A program made the translations under genes and the position numbers. A DNA stretch of 39,249 bases, taken from positions 916,073 through 955,321 of the forward strand of contig BFEA01000358.1 of assembly GCA_003427395.1 (NCBI GenBank), given 5' to 3'. The notes under the pieces were generated by a model. That model had not been told where the DNA came from, made no database searches, and saw only the letters and a program-made list of their open reading frames with translations. This DNA is from Chara braunii (lineage: Eukaryota > Streptophyta > Charophyceae > Charales > Characeae). This document shows positions 9,963 to 21,808 of this stretch, one piece after another. Positions within the stretch are counted from its first letter, which is position 1. Every line of letters begins with the position of its first letter.

Positions 9963-10800
9963 TGTAACACTTCAAGCAATGCCCCTGATCAAGAATCAAC
10001 CACAAAGTAGCCTGTCATCCGAAAATGTTGGAAACGGATGAAGACGGGTATGTGCGTTGACTCTCGGGTTGGCAGTAGGTTGGAATGGATGACTTTGGCA
10101 AACCGTCTCATCTAGTCAAACTAAGGCAGCCGACTACCCTGTCGGCTGCATTTATATTATCGTCAATAGCCAACTCATTGTTGACGGTTGCATGATTGTT
10201 TTGTAGTGTTTGACCTGAGATGGTCAAAGGTTGACTTTTTATGATGTAAGTATATGCAGATGTTTTATTTTATTTCTTTTGACTGTGTGTTAAAGGGACT
10301 TAGGCTAATATTGTGGGTTTCGCGTTTGGTTGAGACCGTCTTAGCCGTCCAACGTTCGTTTGTACCTAGGAGATCAGCGCCCTAGGGGACGGACAACGTT
10401 CGGGTCCACTTGGCGTTAACCAAGCGTACCTATACTCCAGCGAACGAGCAAACGCCCTCGACTGACCTACCTCTGCAATTGCATGTAAAAAGCCTTCGCA
10501 TATGGGTCAGTAGCTCAGTAGGGATACGCCCCTGAGGGTGGTGACAACCCCTTAGGGAAGGTAAGTTGTGCCATGCGAGAACCTATCATGTCGTAGGGGA
10601 CCGCAGGATGTACAGCTGGCGCACCCGGCTAGAGCGGCGAAGGGGCAATGCAACCGCGTTCGTCTCGACGATTCGCGGGATTATCTATGCATTGTCCTGA
10701 GTTGTCTCTGATTTGTCGGTTTTAACTCTTGCGTGACATAGGCGGGAGGGCCCTCGCTCACGCGGGGGCCGATGCGCTCGACACCGGCTATCGACTTTAC
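9963..10800 (+). repeat. Putative LTR and leader; repeat block X, copy 1
   Basis: From about 10238 this matches the block at 23940-24450 closely and that at 20050-20536 more loosely. Features are a CCTAGG/CCTAGG stem (10365, 10381), CTTGG-CGTTAA-CCAAG at 10409-10424, a 9-bp stem at 10530-10557 with loop TGGTGACAAC, and TGGCGCACCCGGC at about 10614, shaped like a tRNA primer-binding site. The segment upstream (9963 to about 10612) would be an LTR beginning TGTAACAC. LTR limits are inferred, not proven. Confidence 0.5.
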
Positions 10801-11656
10801 TTTTTTCGCACCCGCTTGCTCTCATGTGAGTTACTCTCCCAGTCCGACTCGGTTTTGACAGACCCGATAAGTTTTTTATGGAAACTGACAGACTGCATTT
10901 TCCTAGTGTAATCTCATTCTGTTTTTATAACCTAAGAAAGGTATCATCCGTTATCTCCACTGTCTTCATAAAAGTAGCTCTGGCTCATTATATGCAATCA
11001 TCAGGGGATAGCCTTAATGAGTTTTGTTTCTCTTCCTTCTACTATTGTACTAGTTGTCCAAAACTTCTTTTTAACTTGGCTAAATTTTCCTCTACCCAAC
11101 ACCCTCATCTCACCCCCTCTTCGAGTCCAATCCATTCCATATAACTTTGCGTTCCTGTTTGCATATAATGTGAACTTCTTTTTGTTTAAGAGTTGTGCAT
11201 TCTTAAATATATATTGTTTCAGTGTCTCCTCTTTGCTACTTGGTGGTAATGTTGCATCTGGCTTGCAGTTTCATCATGCTTCAAAGTCTATTTTCCGAAT
11301 GTTGACTTAATTTTTATATTATAAAGGACCGTATAATGATACCCACAAGTCTACTTTTCTTTACAACCCTCATTTCTTATACAGGATTTTTTTCAACTAG
11401 AATAATTATTTTCTTGTTCATTTTTTTTAACAACGTTTTCATTCAAAGCTTTTTTTTTTTTTTTTTTTCAAAGTACAAATATATCACCAAAAAATTATAA
11501 AATTATATATATATATATATATATGCATGGTTACCAGCCTGTACATACAGAAGCCCCCGAACCGACCTTAGTATGTTCGGGCGTTCGCAGTCTGTTCGAG
11601 GTCCGAACATGAAGGGGTTCGGTCCCCGCCAAAAATTATTTTAGACCCTAAACATT
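10801..11656. other. Gene-free AT-rich DNA
   Basis: No gene is supported. It contains a T run near 11451-11468, an (AT)n microsatellite at about 11505-11524 and, from 11557, a GTTCGG/CCGAAC-rich patch listed separately. Confidence 0.6.
11557..11622 (+). repeat. GTTCGG/CCGAAC hairpin patch 1
   Basis: CCGAAC (11557) with GTTCGG (11575), and CCGAAC (11603) with GTTCGG (11617), form two small hairpins in 66 bp. Related patches lie at 12707-12770 and 13236-13301. Confidence 0.6.
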
Positions 11657-11827
<171 letters not shown>

Positions 11828-11879
11828 TTGAGTTGTTTATGATGTGAGGTACATGCCTATACATTTTGAAAGCATTTTA

Positions 11880-12282
11880 GGGAATACTCACACATTGGTG
11901 GCAGTCTAGCAAAATCTGCTGAATTTTATTTCCCATGTTTGCTGAAATAATACCTCGCCCGGTCACACATGGGTTGCAAATCTAAAACGATATGAGCGGG
12001 ACTCTCTGACAATTGCAAAATTTGTGTCTCTCATGGTCACAAAGCGCAAAAAAATTCTTTTAACAATTTTCAAAAGACGAACGATAATTTGCAACGGCCA
12101 AAAGAAAATTTGCCTCCACCTCTCAGGGTGGTAGCAAATGCTTATCCCTGCGTCCCCCCAGGCCGCTGACAAATGCTACCCCGTTTGCAACTTTGGTAGT
12201 CAGAAAACCCTAGTGTGACTCTAACAACATAACGAATTTTGCGATTTAGCCAAAAAACCCACTAGTGTGAGTATGCCCTTAC
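11880..12282. mobile_element. MITE-like element with TA flanks
   Basis: The left end reads TA-GGGAATACTCACACA. The right end, reversed and complemented, reads TA-AGGGCATACTCACACTAG. The terminal inverted repeats therefore share GGGNATACTCACAC, and TA on each side is a plausible target duplication, as in Tc1/mariner-type (Stowaway-like) MITEs. The ~400-bp interior has no coding frame. The TIRs have diverged, so this is an old copy. Confidence 0.6.
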
Positions 12283-12294
12283 AAAACCAAAAAA

Positions 12295-12526
12295 ACTGAC
12301 AAATAAATAAAGATGGTAGTGTCAAAACGTGCTCGCTCACTCACAAAAAAAAAAAAATTCACATTTTTTTTCACTTTATTTCGGCTCGTAAACAATTTTA
12401 TTTTATTTTTAATTATGAGTTTTGTATCATGTAAGAGACACATCTAAAATTTTAGGGTATTTCACTGATCAAAAACAAAATAAAAAATCACCAAAGATGG
12501 CGCTGTTTAAAACGTGTTTGCCCACG

Positions 12527-12561
<35 letters not shown>

Positions 12562-12640
12562 TTTTTTTTTTAGATTTTTTTTTTTGTCTTTATTTTTTTT
12601 TATTTCATTTTCTGTCAATTATTTAAACGTAACGTTGATG
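12295..12640. repeat. Degenerate direct duplication, T-rich
   Basis: AAAGATGGTAGTGTCAAAACG (about 12310) and AAAGATGGCGCTGTTTAAAACG (about 12494) start two similar stretches. Each continues into CGTGCTCGC/CGTGTTTGC, poly-T and a Ttt-rich TTTATTTT segment. No coding potential. Confidence 0.45.
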
Positions 12641-12706
12641 CAATTATTGTTCCGTTTATCTTTATGCATAACATAAATTGTTTTCTTTTTTTTTTTAATT
12701 TTATTT

Positions 12707-13301
12707 TCACAGGGGGGCCTTGAACGTTCGAGCGTTCGGTATCGGGCGTTTCGGCCCCGACCGAACGCCAACTATTGTGTATATATGTATATATAAATAA
12801 AAAACTTATTGGAGTGACTCGGAGAAAAAATGTGATTGTATTATTTATAATACATATTTTTTTAAGTCGCACAACGAAGTGTAATATATAAGGTGGTGGT
12901 TCAATGAAGCTATTGTGACTTTTAACAAAATGTTGGTTCTTATTTTAAGCCTTGCAGTTAAAATATTAACCCGCGAGAATGTGAAAGGTGGATAATATTG
13001 ACCAACTTACAATAATGTTGTATTTAACATAGAGACACTAAAAATTGAAGTGTCGTATTGGACAGACTGTCCTTCACAAACTATCTTCGAAGGTTTATAC
13101 GATTCATTTACAGAAGACAACGATGAAATACCCTTTTATATAACTTGATCAATCTTTCGAGCGAAAAATAAAGCATTGTTATGCCGGACGCCGGAAGAGA
13201 GTCCAACGACTTAAATTTACAAATATAGTTTTACACAGGGTAACCAACGTTCAGAACGGGCCGAACGTACGAACCTCAACGCTCGAACGTACGACACCCC
13301 A
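12707..13301 (+). repeat. Two further GTTCG-rich patches, each opening with CACAGGG
   Basis: At 12707-12770, CACAGGG is followed by TTGAACGTTCGAGCG, and GCGTTCGG (12732) pairs with CCGAACGC (12761). At 13236-13301, ACACAGGGTAACC is followed by AACGTTCAG and several GAACGTACG words. CAGGG-type starts are typical of hAT termini, so these may be ends of elements; I could not pair them with opposite ends. The DNA between them (12771-13235) shows nothing else. Confidence 0.4.
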
Positions 13302-16300
13302 TAAGAATGCGTTGTCGGCGCAAATACCCTTACAAGGGTATCCGCCCTGGTTTTTGCAAGCGACACTAAAGTTTAAGTATACCACGCAAAGCGCGGTTGA
13401 GTCTATGGTTTACGTTGACTAGGTGGCTGATTAAAGCAGAGCGTGTGTGGGCGTGCAAGTTTGAGGAGCACGTGATCTTTTAATTGTTGATGGTTGAAGA
13501 GCCGACGTGATCGCCGACCAGATTTTGTTTATTGTCTGATTGAATTAGGTTTAAAAAGATTATGTCTCGTTGATTGATGAGCTCGCATGTGACTTGTGCA
13601 TACGTGCGGAGGAGGACGGCGGCAACAATGTAGGTCTGCGCGTCGCACAATATCGGTTTATTTAGATATCCACCAGAGTTAGACCCAACCTTGGGCCTAA
13701 CACTACCAGTTACGACGTCAGACTTTCATCAAAGAGATTCAGGGACCGAGATCGAGAGGCGATGATGCGGGGATATCAAAATAGCGCAAGGGGGCCCTAT
13801 TATTTTCTTATTATGCTCCGGCACGCCGTTGACCTGGATGCGACACCAGACTTAATGGTCGTCGAGGGCCTTGAGTGCGCTCCTCGTTTGACAGGTCCGC
13901 GAGTTCAGGATATTGGCGAAATTTTTCTACCACGCCGTTTCAAAGAGCACGAAGCGGTCTGGGCTTAAGGTTGTAATCGCACTTGAGGAAAAAGGGGTCG
14001 GTAATGTTGAATGTATATGACCTACGTTTCGGGCCCGGTGAGGTCGCGTGGGGGTATGTTGTAGCCGTAGGGTTGCATGAAAAATGCGATTACCCGTAAC
14101 TGCGCCGAAGTTATCGTTTTATAAAATCACAGGGAACCCCGTAGCAACTGCACTCGTGCTCAAGCCTCCAACGAGGGAACCTGCGGGAGCCGCACCCGCC
14201 AGGAGGTGCAATACCTACTGCAGCAGCGGGACGATACTGGCCAGGGGTCAGTCGATAGCATCAGGTCGGGGCCAGATGCACTGAGGAAAGGACACGCAGC
14301 GATACCGTTGTGTAAGTTAGTTGTCGGACTGTCGAGCGAACGTGGTCGTAGACCGCGCGCTGCAATGAATGGGATGGCAAGGAGTGTCGGATGTAGTAGG
14401 GACTGTGCGAGGACGGGCCGGACCCAGCCACCAAGCTACGATGGGCGCTGTGGGATTGCTGCGGCCAGCCGCTGCGCTAGCAGGAGAAGGAGAACGTCGA
14501 ATATGAATGAAGGAAAAAAAAAAAAGTAAGGAGTGAATCCGGTCGCAGTCCTGCACCCAATGCATCCGGAAGATGGAGTGGTGGATATGGTAGAAGTAGA
14601 AACAGAGGTTCCTCCTCCGATACCGAGTGGAACCGGGCGCGGTAAAAGTTGGAGTAGAGATTTTCGAGCACGGCGCTTTCGACTTTGGTGTTAGTTTTAG
14701 CAGAAAGACAGTTAGTTAAGAGGGAGAAGATAAAAGTCTCGTGCGAAGCTGTTGGAGTGTGGATATGGTAAAGGGAAGGGAGATGATTGCGCGTCCGTCC
14801 CTTAACGAAAACAAGCGAAATAAGGGTTGTTCCTAGTATTTTGGGGGTGGGCGACCTCAAGCCCGAGGTTACTTTCAGTAATGGGTTAGTAAAAAGAAGA
14901 CTAGTAAAGAAACGAGCGGCGTGGAGATGTTGAGGAAAGCGGACATGATAGGGAAGATGACGGAAGTCTTGCTCGATTCTCTATAGAATCGGGCAAGGCG
15001 AGGATCAGAGATGGGGTTTGGGGACGTTACGAGCGTGATGACGATACGGATATTACATATGAACGAGTAGTTTGGCCAGGGTTGATACTATGGGTTGCGC
15101 CCGTGGGAAAACGAGTTCGGACTGCCTACGTATGTTTCCTTATTCTAGAGGGATTCATTACGACTTTACTCATCCTGTCGTAGGGGGAGAGAGAGAGGGA
15201 GTCGAGGAGAAAGGAAGGGGGGGGGGTCGGACTACGTACTTGGTCGGGTGCAGATGGGAGTGCGCAATATGGGTCGATGTATCTATCCACGCTTTAGCGA
15301 GAGATTCATTCGAATTTTGATCCTCCCTTCAACGGAACCGGTGGGAAACTGGTCGTGGGATAGGAGAGCCTAGTTGAGGTGCCATGAGCAAGGAGGACAG
15401 GGAAACTTACCTGGAGAGCACGGCGACAAACAGCGTCGGACTTCGCCATGTTCGAGCGGTAGATACATTAGAGTTTACTTGTTCTGTCACTAGATGTACC
15501 GTGGGGCTAACATCAGGATTGGACATTGAACTTTTGGTCGGTGTGACACTCGAACTGTCGCGAGGTTAGACACTTATCTGTTGAAGGGTCCCGGTATGCT
15601 GTGCATGGTTGGAGACAGGCCTGTGGGATGACGGGCTGTCATCCCACCAATTGAAGCAGCCACGAAGAGAGTTGCCTGGCGGCGAGTTTAAAGGTGGCGG
15701 GCACGCCCCGCGGCCTGAGAAGTAGCAACGCAAAGACTCTTCATCGTGACCAGCTTCGCAGAAGGGTTGTTGGATAGCTAGCAAAAGGGAGAGCAAGGAT
15801 TGACAGGTTGATGGATCGTCCGTGGCCCTATGGGTGGTGCTGCCTGCTGTTGCTAATACGACAAACCAGGACAATGGCTTCTTTATCCCGGTGCGGCTGC
15901 TGTGTCCGGCAATAGAGAGTTTGATTGTGGCAGTCCATCTGTTACAAGCTAGAGGAGGCGTTACGACTTGAGGAGGAGGCCGGGCTACGAGGGGAGGATA
16001 CCATTGTCACTTGAAGGGTCGTTTGAGAAAAGACAGTTTGACTGTTGTTGACTAGGTAGGCTGCGTTTGCTGCATGTGGCTACACGCCACCAGCAATCTG
16101 ACGAGGTGAGAGGGAAGTGTGGACTATTACCAGACAACGGTGCTATCTGAGATCCGGTAGTGAGACTTGGTGGCTTGATCAGGCTTGTGAAGAGGCTATC
16201 GCTACGACCTGAAGTTTTGTTAGGATACCGGTTGTCAAACAGTGTGACTTTGGTTCAACTAGCGACTGCACTTTGGCCACCATTGCGGGACCCTCAGGTG

Positions 16301-16796
16301 ATTGAAGATTACAAACCCCTCTCCTGGGAGTTGAGTTAGTCCCTCTTTTGTATCTCGAGAGTCTAAAACCCCTACTTTTGTCCTTCTTACTCTAAGTCTA
16401 ATCCTGTTCTGAGAGGAAAACGGTAGGCGGGATTGCAACCCGTAGGACCGCAGCAAAACTTTGTGGGGAGTCAGCCCACCGATTGCAGGAGCTCTGCCGG
16501 AACTCGTGAGGAGTTATGGAGGCAAGGAACTGAGAGGTAATCATTTGTTTTCCCTCTATAAACCCAGTTATAACCCTTATCTGTAGTCCTTGCTATGTTT
16601 TGACTGAGTATATTGCGTGCACCCCTAGTGTGACTTTTCAGTTTGACTTTCAGAACACAAACCAGACCAAGTAAATAAATGTATGATCAATATCAGTTTT
16701 AGTTTCATTGTTTGACTGAAAGCAGATTGCGGGATTGCATTTGGGGGAAGGATGGGAGAAAGGTTGTATTCCTTGTGTTTGACTGGGTCAATCAAA
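13302..16796. other. Unassigned purine-rich DNA with isolated hairpins
   Basis: Short frames exist, for example 13762-13968 (68 codons) and 15384-15569 (61 codons), but none is recognisable and they are not long for chance. Clear inverted repeats occur at 14968-14997 (13 pairs, one G-T, loop CTAT), 15623-15647 (10 perfect pairs, loop GGGCT) and 16076-16090 (5 pairs). This could be an eroded part of the LTR-type element that supplies blocks X and Y; that is a guess. Confidence 0.4.
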
Positions 16797-17531
16797 GGCT
16801 GAGAGAATCTCCATAAGATTGGAGGGCTCAGTGCTATGTTTATTTTCGATTGACTGGATGACCAAACAGGTTCTCATAAGTTTGGATGGTCTGGTTGCTC
16901 TGACTTGTGAGGTCTGATTGTGAGTGACTTTTCAGGGACCAAGCATGTTCCATAAGTTTGGGTGACTTGGTCGCTTTGTTTAACTTGGGTTTCTTTCAGT
17001 TTCTTTAGTTTATGAACGAGGAGGTCTGAGCATGTTCCACAAGTTTGGGTGGCTCAACTTCTTCCTGCTTTGGTTTTAAAAGAAAATGAACCAGGCTGAG
17101 GACCAAGACATGTTCCATAAGTTTGGGTGGTCTTGGTCCAACGTCTCGCACATGTTGGAACCAGAAGGTTGTAACTTGGCTATACCTTACTACTACTCTA
17201 TCTATGAACAGGCTAGCCAAACAGTGTTCCATAAGTTTGGGTGGTCTGACTATAGATTATCAAAAACTGAAGAGAGTATTAATTAAGAGTAAATTTGTGG
17301 TACGAAAGGGTTGACTGAGTCTTGAGTTAATTTAAAAGATTGTCGGTTCAGTTATATGCTACCTCAAAAGACTAAGTGCAGATAATTATATAAAGTTGGG
17401 ATACTTAAACAGTTCAGGGCGATTAGGGTAGTCTAGTCATATGCCTAAAAAAAATAAAAATTGTTGTGCCCTGTGTTTGTGTATATTCAATGACTGAGCG
17501 AGACGTGTTCCATAAGTTTGGGTGGTCTAGC
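16797..17531 (+). repeat. Array of about seven stem-loops with a constant loop
   Basis: The motif TGTTCCATAAGTTTGGGTGG recurs near 16807, 16870, 16945, 17032, 17110, 17224 and 17506. The flanks pair but differ: CTGAG/CTCAG (16799, 16827); GACCAAG/CTTGGTC (16937, 16966; 7 bp); TGAGC/GCTCA (17027, 17052); GGACCAAGAC/GTCTTGGTCC (17100, 17130; 10 bp perfect); and GCGAGAC/GTCTAGC (17498, 17525; 6 of 7). The copies near 16861 and 17222 pair only weakly (ACCA/TGGT; CAG/CTG). Spacing is irregular (about 60-110 bp, then 285). A constant loop with changing, still complementary stems points to selection on structure. Confidence 0.75.
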
Positions 17532-17844
17532 TTTATGCCCTATGTAAGCTGGGTATAAAGGGATAAATCATTGAGAGATTACGAACTATTGTTTGCCCAG
17601 GTTGACTTGGGGATGGTGAGAGTACTTACCTTTGTGGTTTTGTCTGCATGTGGCTGAGTAAAACTACTACTTAGTCTGAGTTTCAGTTGATAGGTAGTTG
17701 CTTTAACTGTTCTCCACGTGCTAGAACCATAGGAATTAGTTTCAATTCCTGCATTTTTCGAGCTAAGTTTTTTTTTTACTTAGGTCAAATTCTGCATTTT
17801 CCGATATATTTTATTATACTTGGTCTTGTATAAATCTTTGTAAG

Positions 17845-18375
17845 TCATTTTTTCTACGGGAAGCGCTGTCGAAATTTCTACATAACCAAGGAGTTAGTCA
17901 TATTTTGTATTTTCAGGGTCCAATTTTTCTAACTTTTTGGCTTAGTAAAAACCTGAAAAACCTCATTTTCTAAAGGGAGTGCTGCCCAAATTTTTGGTAA
18001 TTCAGGAAGTTAAACAAAATTAGACCTTGAGAAGTCAAAGTCATTGTAGATTCTGAACTTAGTTTTGTATAAATCTTGGAATAACATTTTCTCTACGGGA
18101 AGCGCTGCCGAAATTCTTACAAATATAAGGAGTTGGTTAAATTTTGTCTTAGTTGAACTAAAGTCTTGCTTTTCAGTTCATATCTGACTTAGCAAAAATC
18201 TGGAAAAACTTCCTTTCTAAAGGAAGTGCTACCCAAATTTTTACTAGTTCAGGAATTTTAACAAAATTTGACTTTCCAAGATTATAAATTATATTTGTTT
18301 TCATATTCTAGTTAGTATAAATTATGAAAAGACACTTTTCCTACGAGAAGCGCTGCTGAAATTTTCTTAGTTTAA
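17845..18375 (+). repeat. ~120-bp tandem repeat, five copies, two alternating types
   Basis: Type 1 cores (CTACGGGAAGCGCTGCCGAAAT and variants) are at 17860, 18099 and 18347. Type 2 cores (CTAAAGGGAGTGCTGCCCAAAT) are at about 17976 and 18223. Steps are 116-124 bp, so the higher-order period is about 240-248. The type 1 core shares GGAAGCGCTGCCGAAATT with the 54-bp repeats near 8.2 kb. The gap from 17532 to 17845 shows only weak, more diverged traces of the same words. Confidence 0.75.
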
Positions 18376-18524
18376 GGGAGTTAGATTATATTTTGGTAGG
18401 TGACAATCCCGAAAATTCACTCTGTATAGAGGAGATTCTGTCAGGATCTACCTTTCTTTTGACTCTTGATTAGAGGTAGACTTAGGTTTAGTTAAATAAA
18501 ATGATTTTGAGCAAGATTGTGATC

Positions 18525-19290
18525 TGAAGATTATTCTCCATTGACTTATAGATTTAGCTTGGGCATTGGTCTGTCTTGTGTTACAGGTCCTCTTGATCAT
18601 TTGATTCAGGATCTGGAATAGATTCAGCTTGATCCCACGAGGATCATCTTCTGTTATCACTGATAACAAGTCGGTTGTCGATTCGTCGGTTTACGACTCA
18701 ACTCCAATTCACTCTTACCACTCAACCTAAAGACTTTAGCCATGTGGTTTGAATTTTTCGTTGTGTTTTCGCCCGGACTTTATTCGAATGCTCATTTAAG
18801 AAAAGTTATGAGTATTTTATTTTGAGGAGTTGCATAAGGGTGAGGCCTTAATGGCTAAAGTGAGGGGTGTGAGTGCAGAGAATAATTGAAGTTGACCCCG
18901 TATAGTGCAGAGATTATTCTCCATGGACTTATAGATTTAACTTGGGGGTTGACCTGTCTTGTGTTACAGGTCCTCTTGATCGTTTGATTCAAGATTTTGG
19001 TTAGATTCATCTTGATCCCACGAGGATCATGATCTGTTATCACTGATAACAGGTCGGTTGCCAATTTGTCAGTTTACGACTCAACTCCAATCCATTCTTA
19101 CCACTCAACCTAAAGACTTTATCTTTGTGGTTTAAATTTTTCATTGTATTTTCGGCCGGACTTTATTTGAATGGTCATTTAAGAAAAGTACTAAGTATTT
19201 TATTTTGAGAAGTTGCACAAGAGTGAGGCTTGCATGGCCAAAGCGAGGGGTGTGAGTGCATAGAATGGTTGAAGTTGACCCCGTGTAGTG
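18525..19290 (+). repeat. 383-bp tandem duplication
   Basis: GATTATTCTCCAT(T/G)GACTTATAG begins copies at 18529 and 18912. Both run through AGGTCCTCTTGATC, CGACTCAACTCCAA and GAGGGGTGTGAGTGCA to GACCCCGTRTAGTG. Each holds the same two palindromes: TGATCC-CACGA-GGATCA (18630-18646 in copy 1) and TGTTATCA-C-TGATAACA (18652-18668 and 19035-19051). The copies are about 85-90% alike by eye. No coding frame survives. Confidence 0.8.
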
Positions 19291-20049
19291 AGTGTGTTGA
19301 ATCTTTGATGTGATTGCAGGTATGTCTGTGGTTTGGACTTTGGATTTTGACTTTCTTACGATTACATACATATATGGCTGAGAGGAGTCCTACTGTGACT
19401 GTGAGAAGTGATCGTCCTATATTAATAACCCTTATCTATATATATGTAAATACATATGTCTTGAATGCTTCACACTGCCTACTGTGACCGCACGTAAGGG
19501 TTAAATAAATTGTGTTTTTTTAGAGAAAAGGGAGATCCTCTGTTATCCTTTGTTTTTTAGAAATTTTATAGTTGAATGTTGTAGTCAGTGAGAACCGTCA
19601 AAATCAAACCCCTTGATTTATCTCCAGACCCTGGATGATGGAGCTGGTCTCCCGGGCGATAAGAGACGATTGCAACCACATGTATGAACATGTGTACCAC
19701 CCACTCTCCGCATGGTGCAGAAGTAGGTGTGGTTCTCAACCGCACTTGAAAGTTGTCCAACGTCGAGAAATCAATCCCTCAAGGCGTGTGTCAACTGACA
19801 CTTGAGTGTCGAATGCGACCTTCGAGATTAACAAGGACCGCATGAGCATGGGTACTACATAGTACGCCATCATTGTGACTGCTTGCATTGCGAGTCGATA
19901 TGAGCTACTCATGAGTCCGCGCAGTTTTATACTAAGTCTCGCGCGTGACACCTATCCGATTTCTGCATTGGAGAGTTATGGGATGGCTACTAAGGGACTA
20001 GGAGTGTTGTCGTGTTGTTTGTTCTGTGTCGTTCTGTATATGTGCGTGT
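19291..20049. other. Unassigned DNA before block X copy 2
   Basis: No gene is supported. Two small inverted repeats are present: CACATGT-ATGA-ACATGTG near 19678-19695 and GTGTCA-AC-TGACAC near 19788-19801, the latter framed by CTCAA/TTGAG. Confidence 0.45.
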
Positions 20050-20536
20050 GTGTGCGTGTTCTAATTTTTACATCTTTAGAGTGGTGTACGCGTGGTGTGT
20101 GGGACTCGTCCTAGTCGATCGACGACAAGTCGCGCTTAGGACTTCAGCCCCCTAAGGCGTCAGTTCGCGCGCGGGTCCAATAAGGGCATAAAACCACACG
20201 TAACCCCTATGCTACAACGAACGAGAAACGTCTTCGGTTGGTTCATCTCTGCGATTGCAACTGATTAACTTTCGTACTGTGGACTGGTAGCTCGGTGGGG
20301 ATACACCCACCGAAGGGAGGTGACAGCTCCCACAAGGTGGAGGTAAGTCGTGACTCATGTAGGCCCTATCCTGTCGTAGGGGCTCGAGAGAGGTATGGTT
20401 GGCGCACTCGGCCGGAGTGACTTGCGAAAGCTCCATGTGTATTCCCGACAAGGATCAGGCCAACTCCTGTATGACGCGGTGGGGAAGGTCCCGCCTCGTT
20501 GTGCGGTGCTGGACTGATGCGCTCGACAGCGGCAAG
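20050..20536 (+). repeat. Repeat block X, copy 2 (most diverged)
   Basis: Same order of landmarks as 10238-10800: CTTAGG/CCTAAG stem (20135, 20151), TAGCTCGGTGGGGATACACCC, a compound stem CCACC...GGTGG enclosing GGGAG-GTGACAG-CTCCC (20307-20340), GTCGTAGGGG, TTGGCGCACTCGGCCGGAG (primer-binding-site-like, about 20400) and GATGCGCTCGACA. Where sequence differs from copies 1 and 3, both stem sides differ together. Confidence 0.65.
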
Positions 20537-20549
20537 ACTAAAGGTTTTG

Positions 20550-21808
20550 CCAACAATTTTTTTTTTTGATCTTCCGCGGTGGTTTCGGTGGCACTGTACT
20601 TGGCGGTGTGGCAGTTAGGGTGTGAGCACCATGGTATTGAGGCTGGAGGTGCATTTGTATCTGGACAATTGTCGTGATGCAGGTTTTTTTTTGGAGGATC
20701 ATCTGGTAGTGCGGTGATGACATGGAGATACTTGGGGTACATATTGAGACCGATAGAGTTGGGGTTTGAGACCGAAGCATGTATTGGTGAATACCTTGTG
20801 TTCAGACGTGGTAATTGGTGGAGGATGGACTGGTGATTGAGGTGGGCTATTCTTGGTGGGTAAGGTGCCGTTGGGACTGTGGTGGGACCACGTGGGACTA
20901 GTAAGTGAGAGCACCCTCTTTGAGGGTTATCTCGCTTTAGTCCTAGTGAGTGACGCCTGTATCGGTGGTGACATTTGAAAAGGACGTGGATTATTTTGTG
21001 GACGGCCACAACTTGTGAGTTGTGCGACCGATCTTCTCGTGAGAGAAATACTTGGCTTTCTTGAGTGAGTCGTCTTTAACTTCATCCAAGGTCAGTTGTG
21101 ACTTAGTTTCCTTTGCACACCTGTGTGAACCCACACTTTGCATGACCTTGCTTTGGATTCAGGGAAAGGTAGAGTAAAAGTGTGTGACGTCATGCATGTG
21201 GGAAAGGTGGACTGACTTGGTTGAGACATGGATTTTTTTTTTTTTTTATGTTTCTTTGTTGTTGTGAAGGTAGGTAAAGGATACATGTAAGAAGAGATCG
21301 ACACTCTGCTTATTCAAGGAATGATGAAAATATTAACCTCTTCTTCAACTTTTTACTTGTCTGCATGTCAAAGAAGAACATAGTGAAAAAAAGGAATCGA
21401 CAGGTGACAAAAAGATGAAATTCGCGAAAGATGAACATAAAGAAATAAAAAAAAATTAATGTCTTCCCAAGGAACATCCCGTTCTATCCCGAATGACACT
21501 TTCGTTTTGTACACGTCCAAAGAGATCTATGTGCTCATCTTTATCTTTTTTTTTTTTCGCCTAAGTCAAACCCCAATCAGAGTATAGGGAAATGACTACA
21601 CTTAGTAATCGGGGTTCCTTCTCTCTAGGAGGCATCTGGGGCAGGGGTTCGTTGCTTTAGGAGATGACCCTGTTATTGACTCGGAGTGGACCGTCTAACG
21701 GAAGAATACCATGCTGTATCGCGGTGGAGCCAGCCCAACTTATGAGATCTGAACAATGTGTTAGGACGAGGAGGAGGGGTATTCCATATCACTTTCTGGA
21801 GGGTAGGA
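20550..21808 (+). repeat. Repeat block Y, copy 2
   Basis: Follows block X directly. It keeps the CCCTC-GAGGG hairpin (20914-20926), CACAACT-AGTTGTG (21007-21024), CACAC-CT-GTGTG (21116-21127), the CATCTGGGGCAGGGGTTCG stretch (21630) and a purine-rich tract ending near 21808, followed by TGTCGTG. Together with block X upstream this looks like a short non-autonomous LTR-type element lacking a protein-coding domain. Confidence 0.6.

Noticed and set aside
16090-16115. CTGACGAGGTGAGAGGGAAG as a hammerhead core
   Set aside because: No GAAAC segment and no complementary stem arms nearby.
16797-17531. CRISPR-like array reading
   Set aside because: Eukaryotic context, irregular spacing, diverged repeats, and complementarity of the flanks point to stem-loops instead.
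20455-21009. A 184-codon - strand frame
   Set aside because: It lies inside repeat block Y, is P/H/T-rich from G/T-rich DNA on the other strand, and is not open in the other Y copy.
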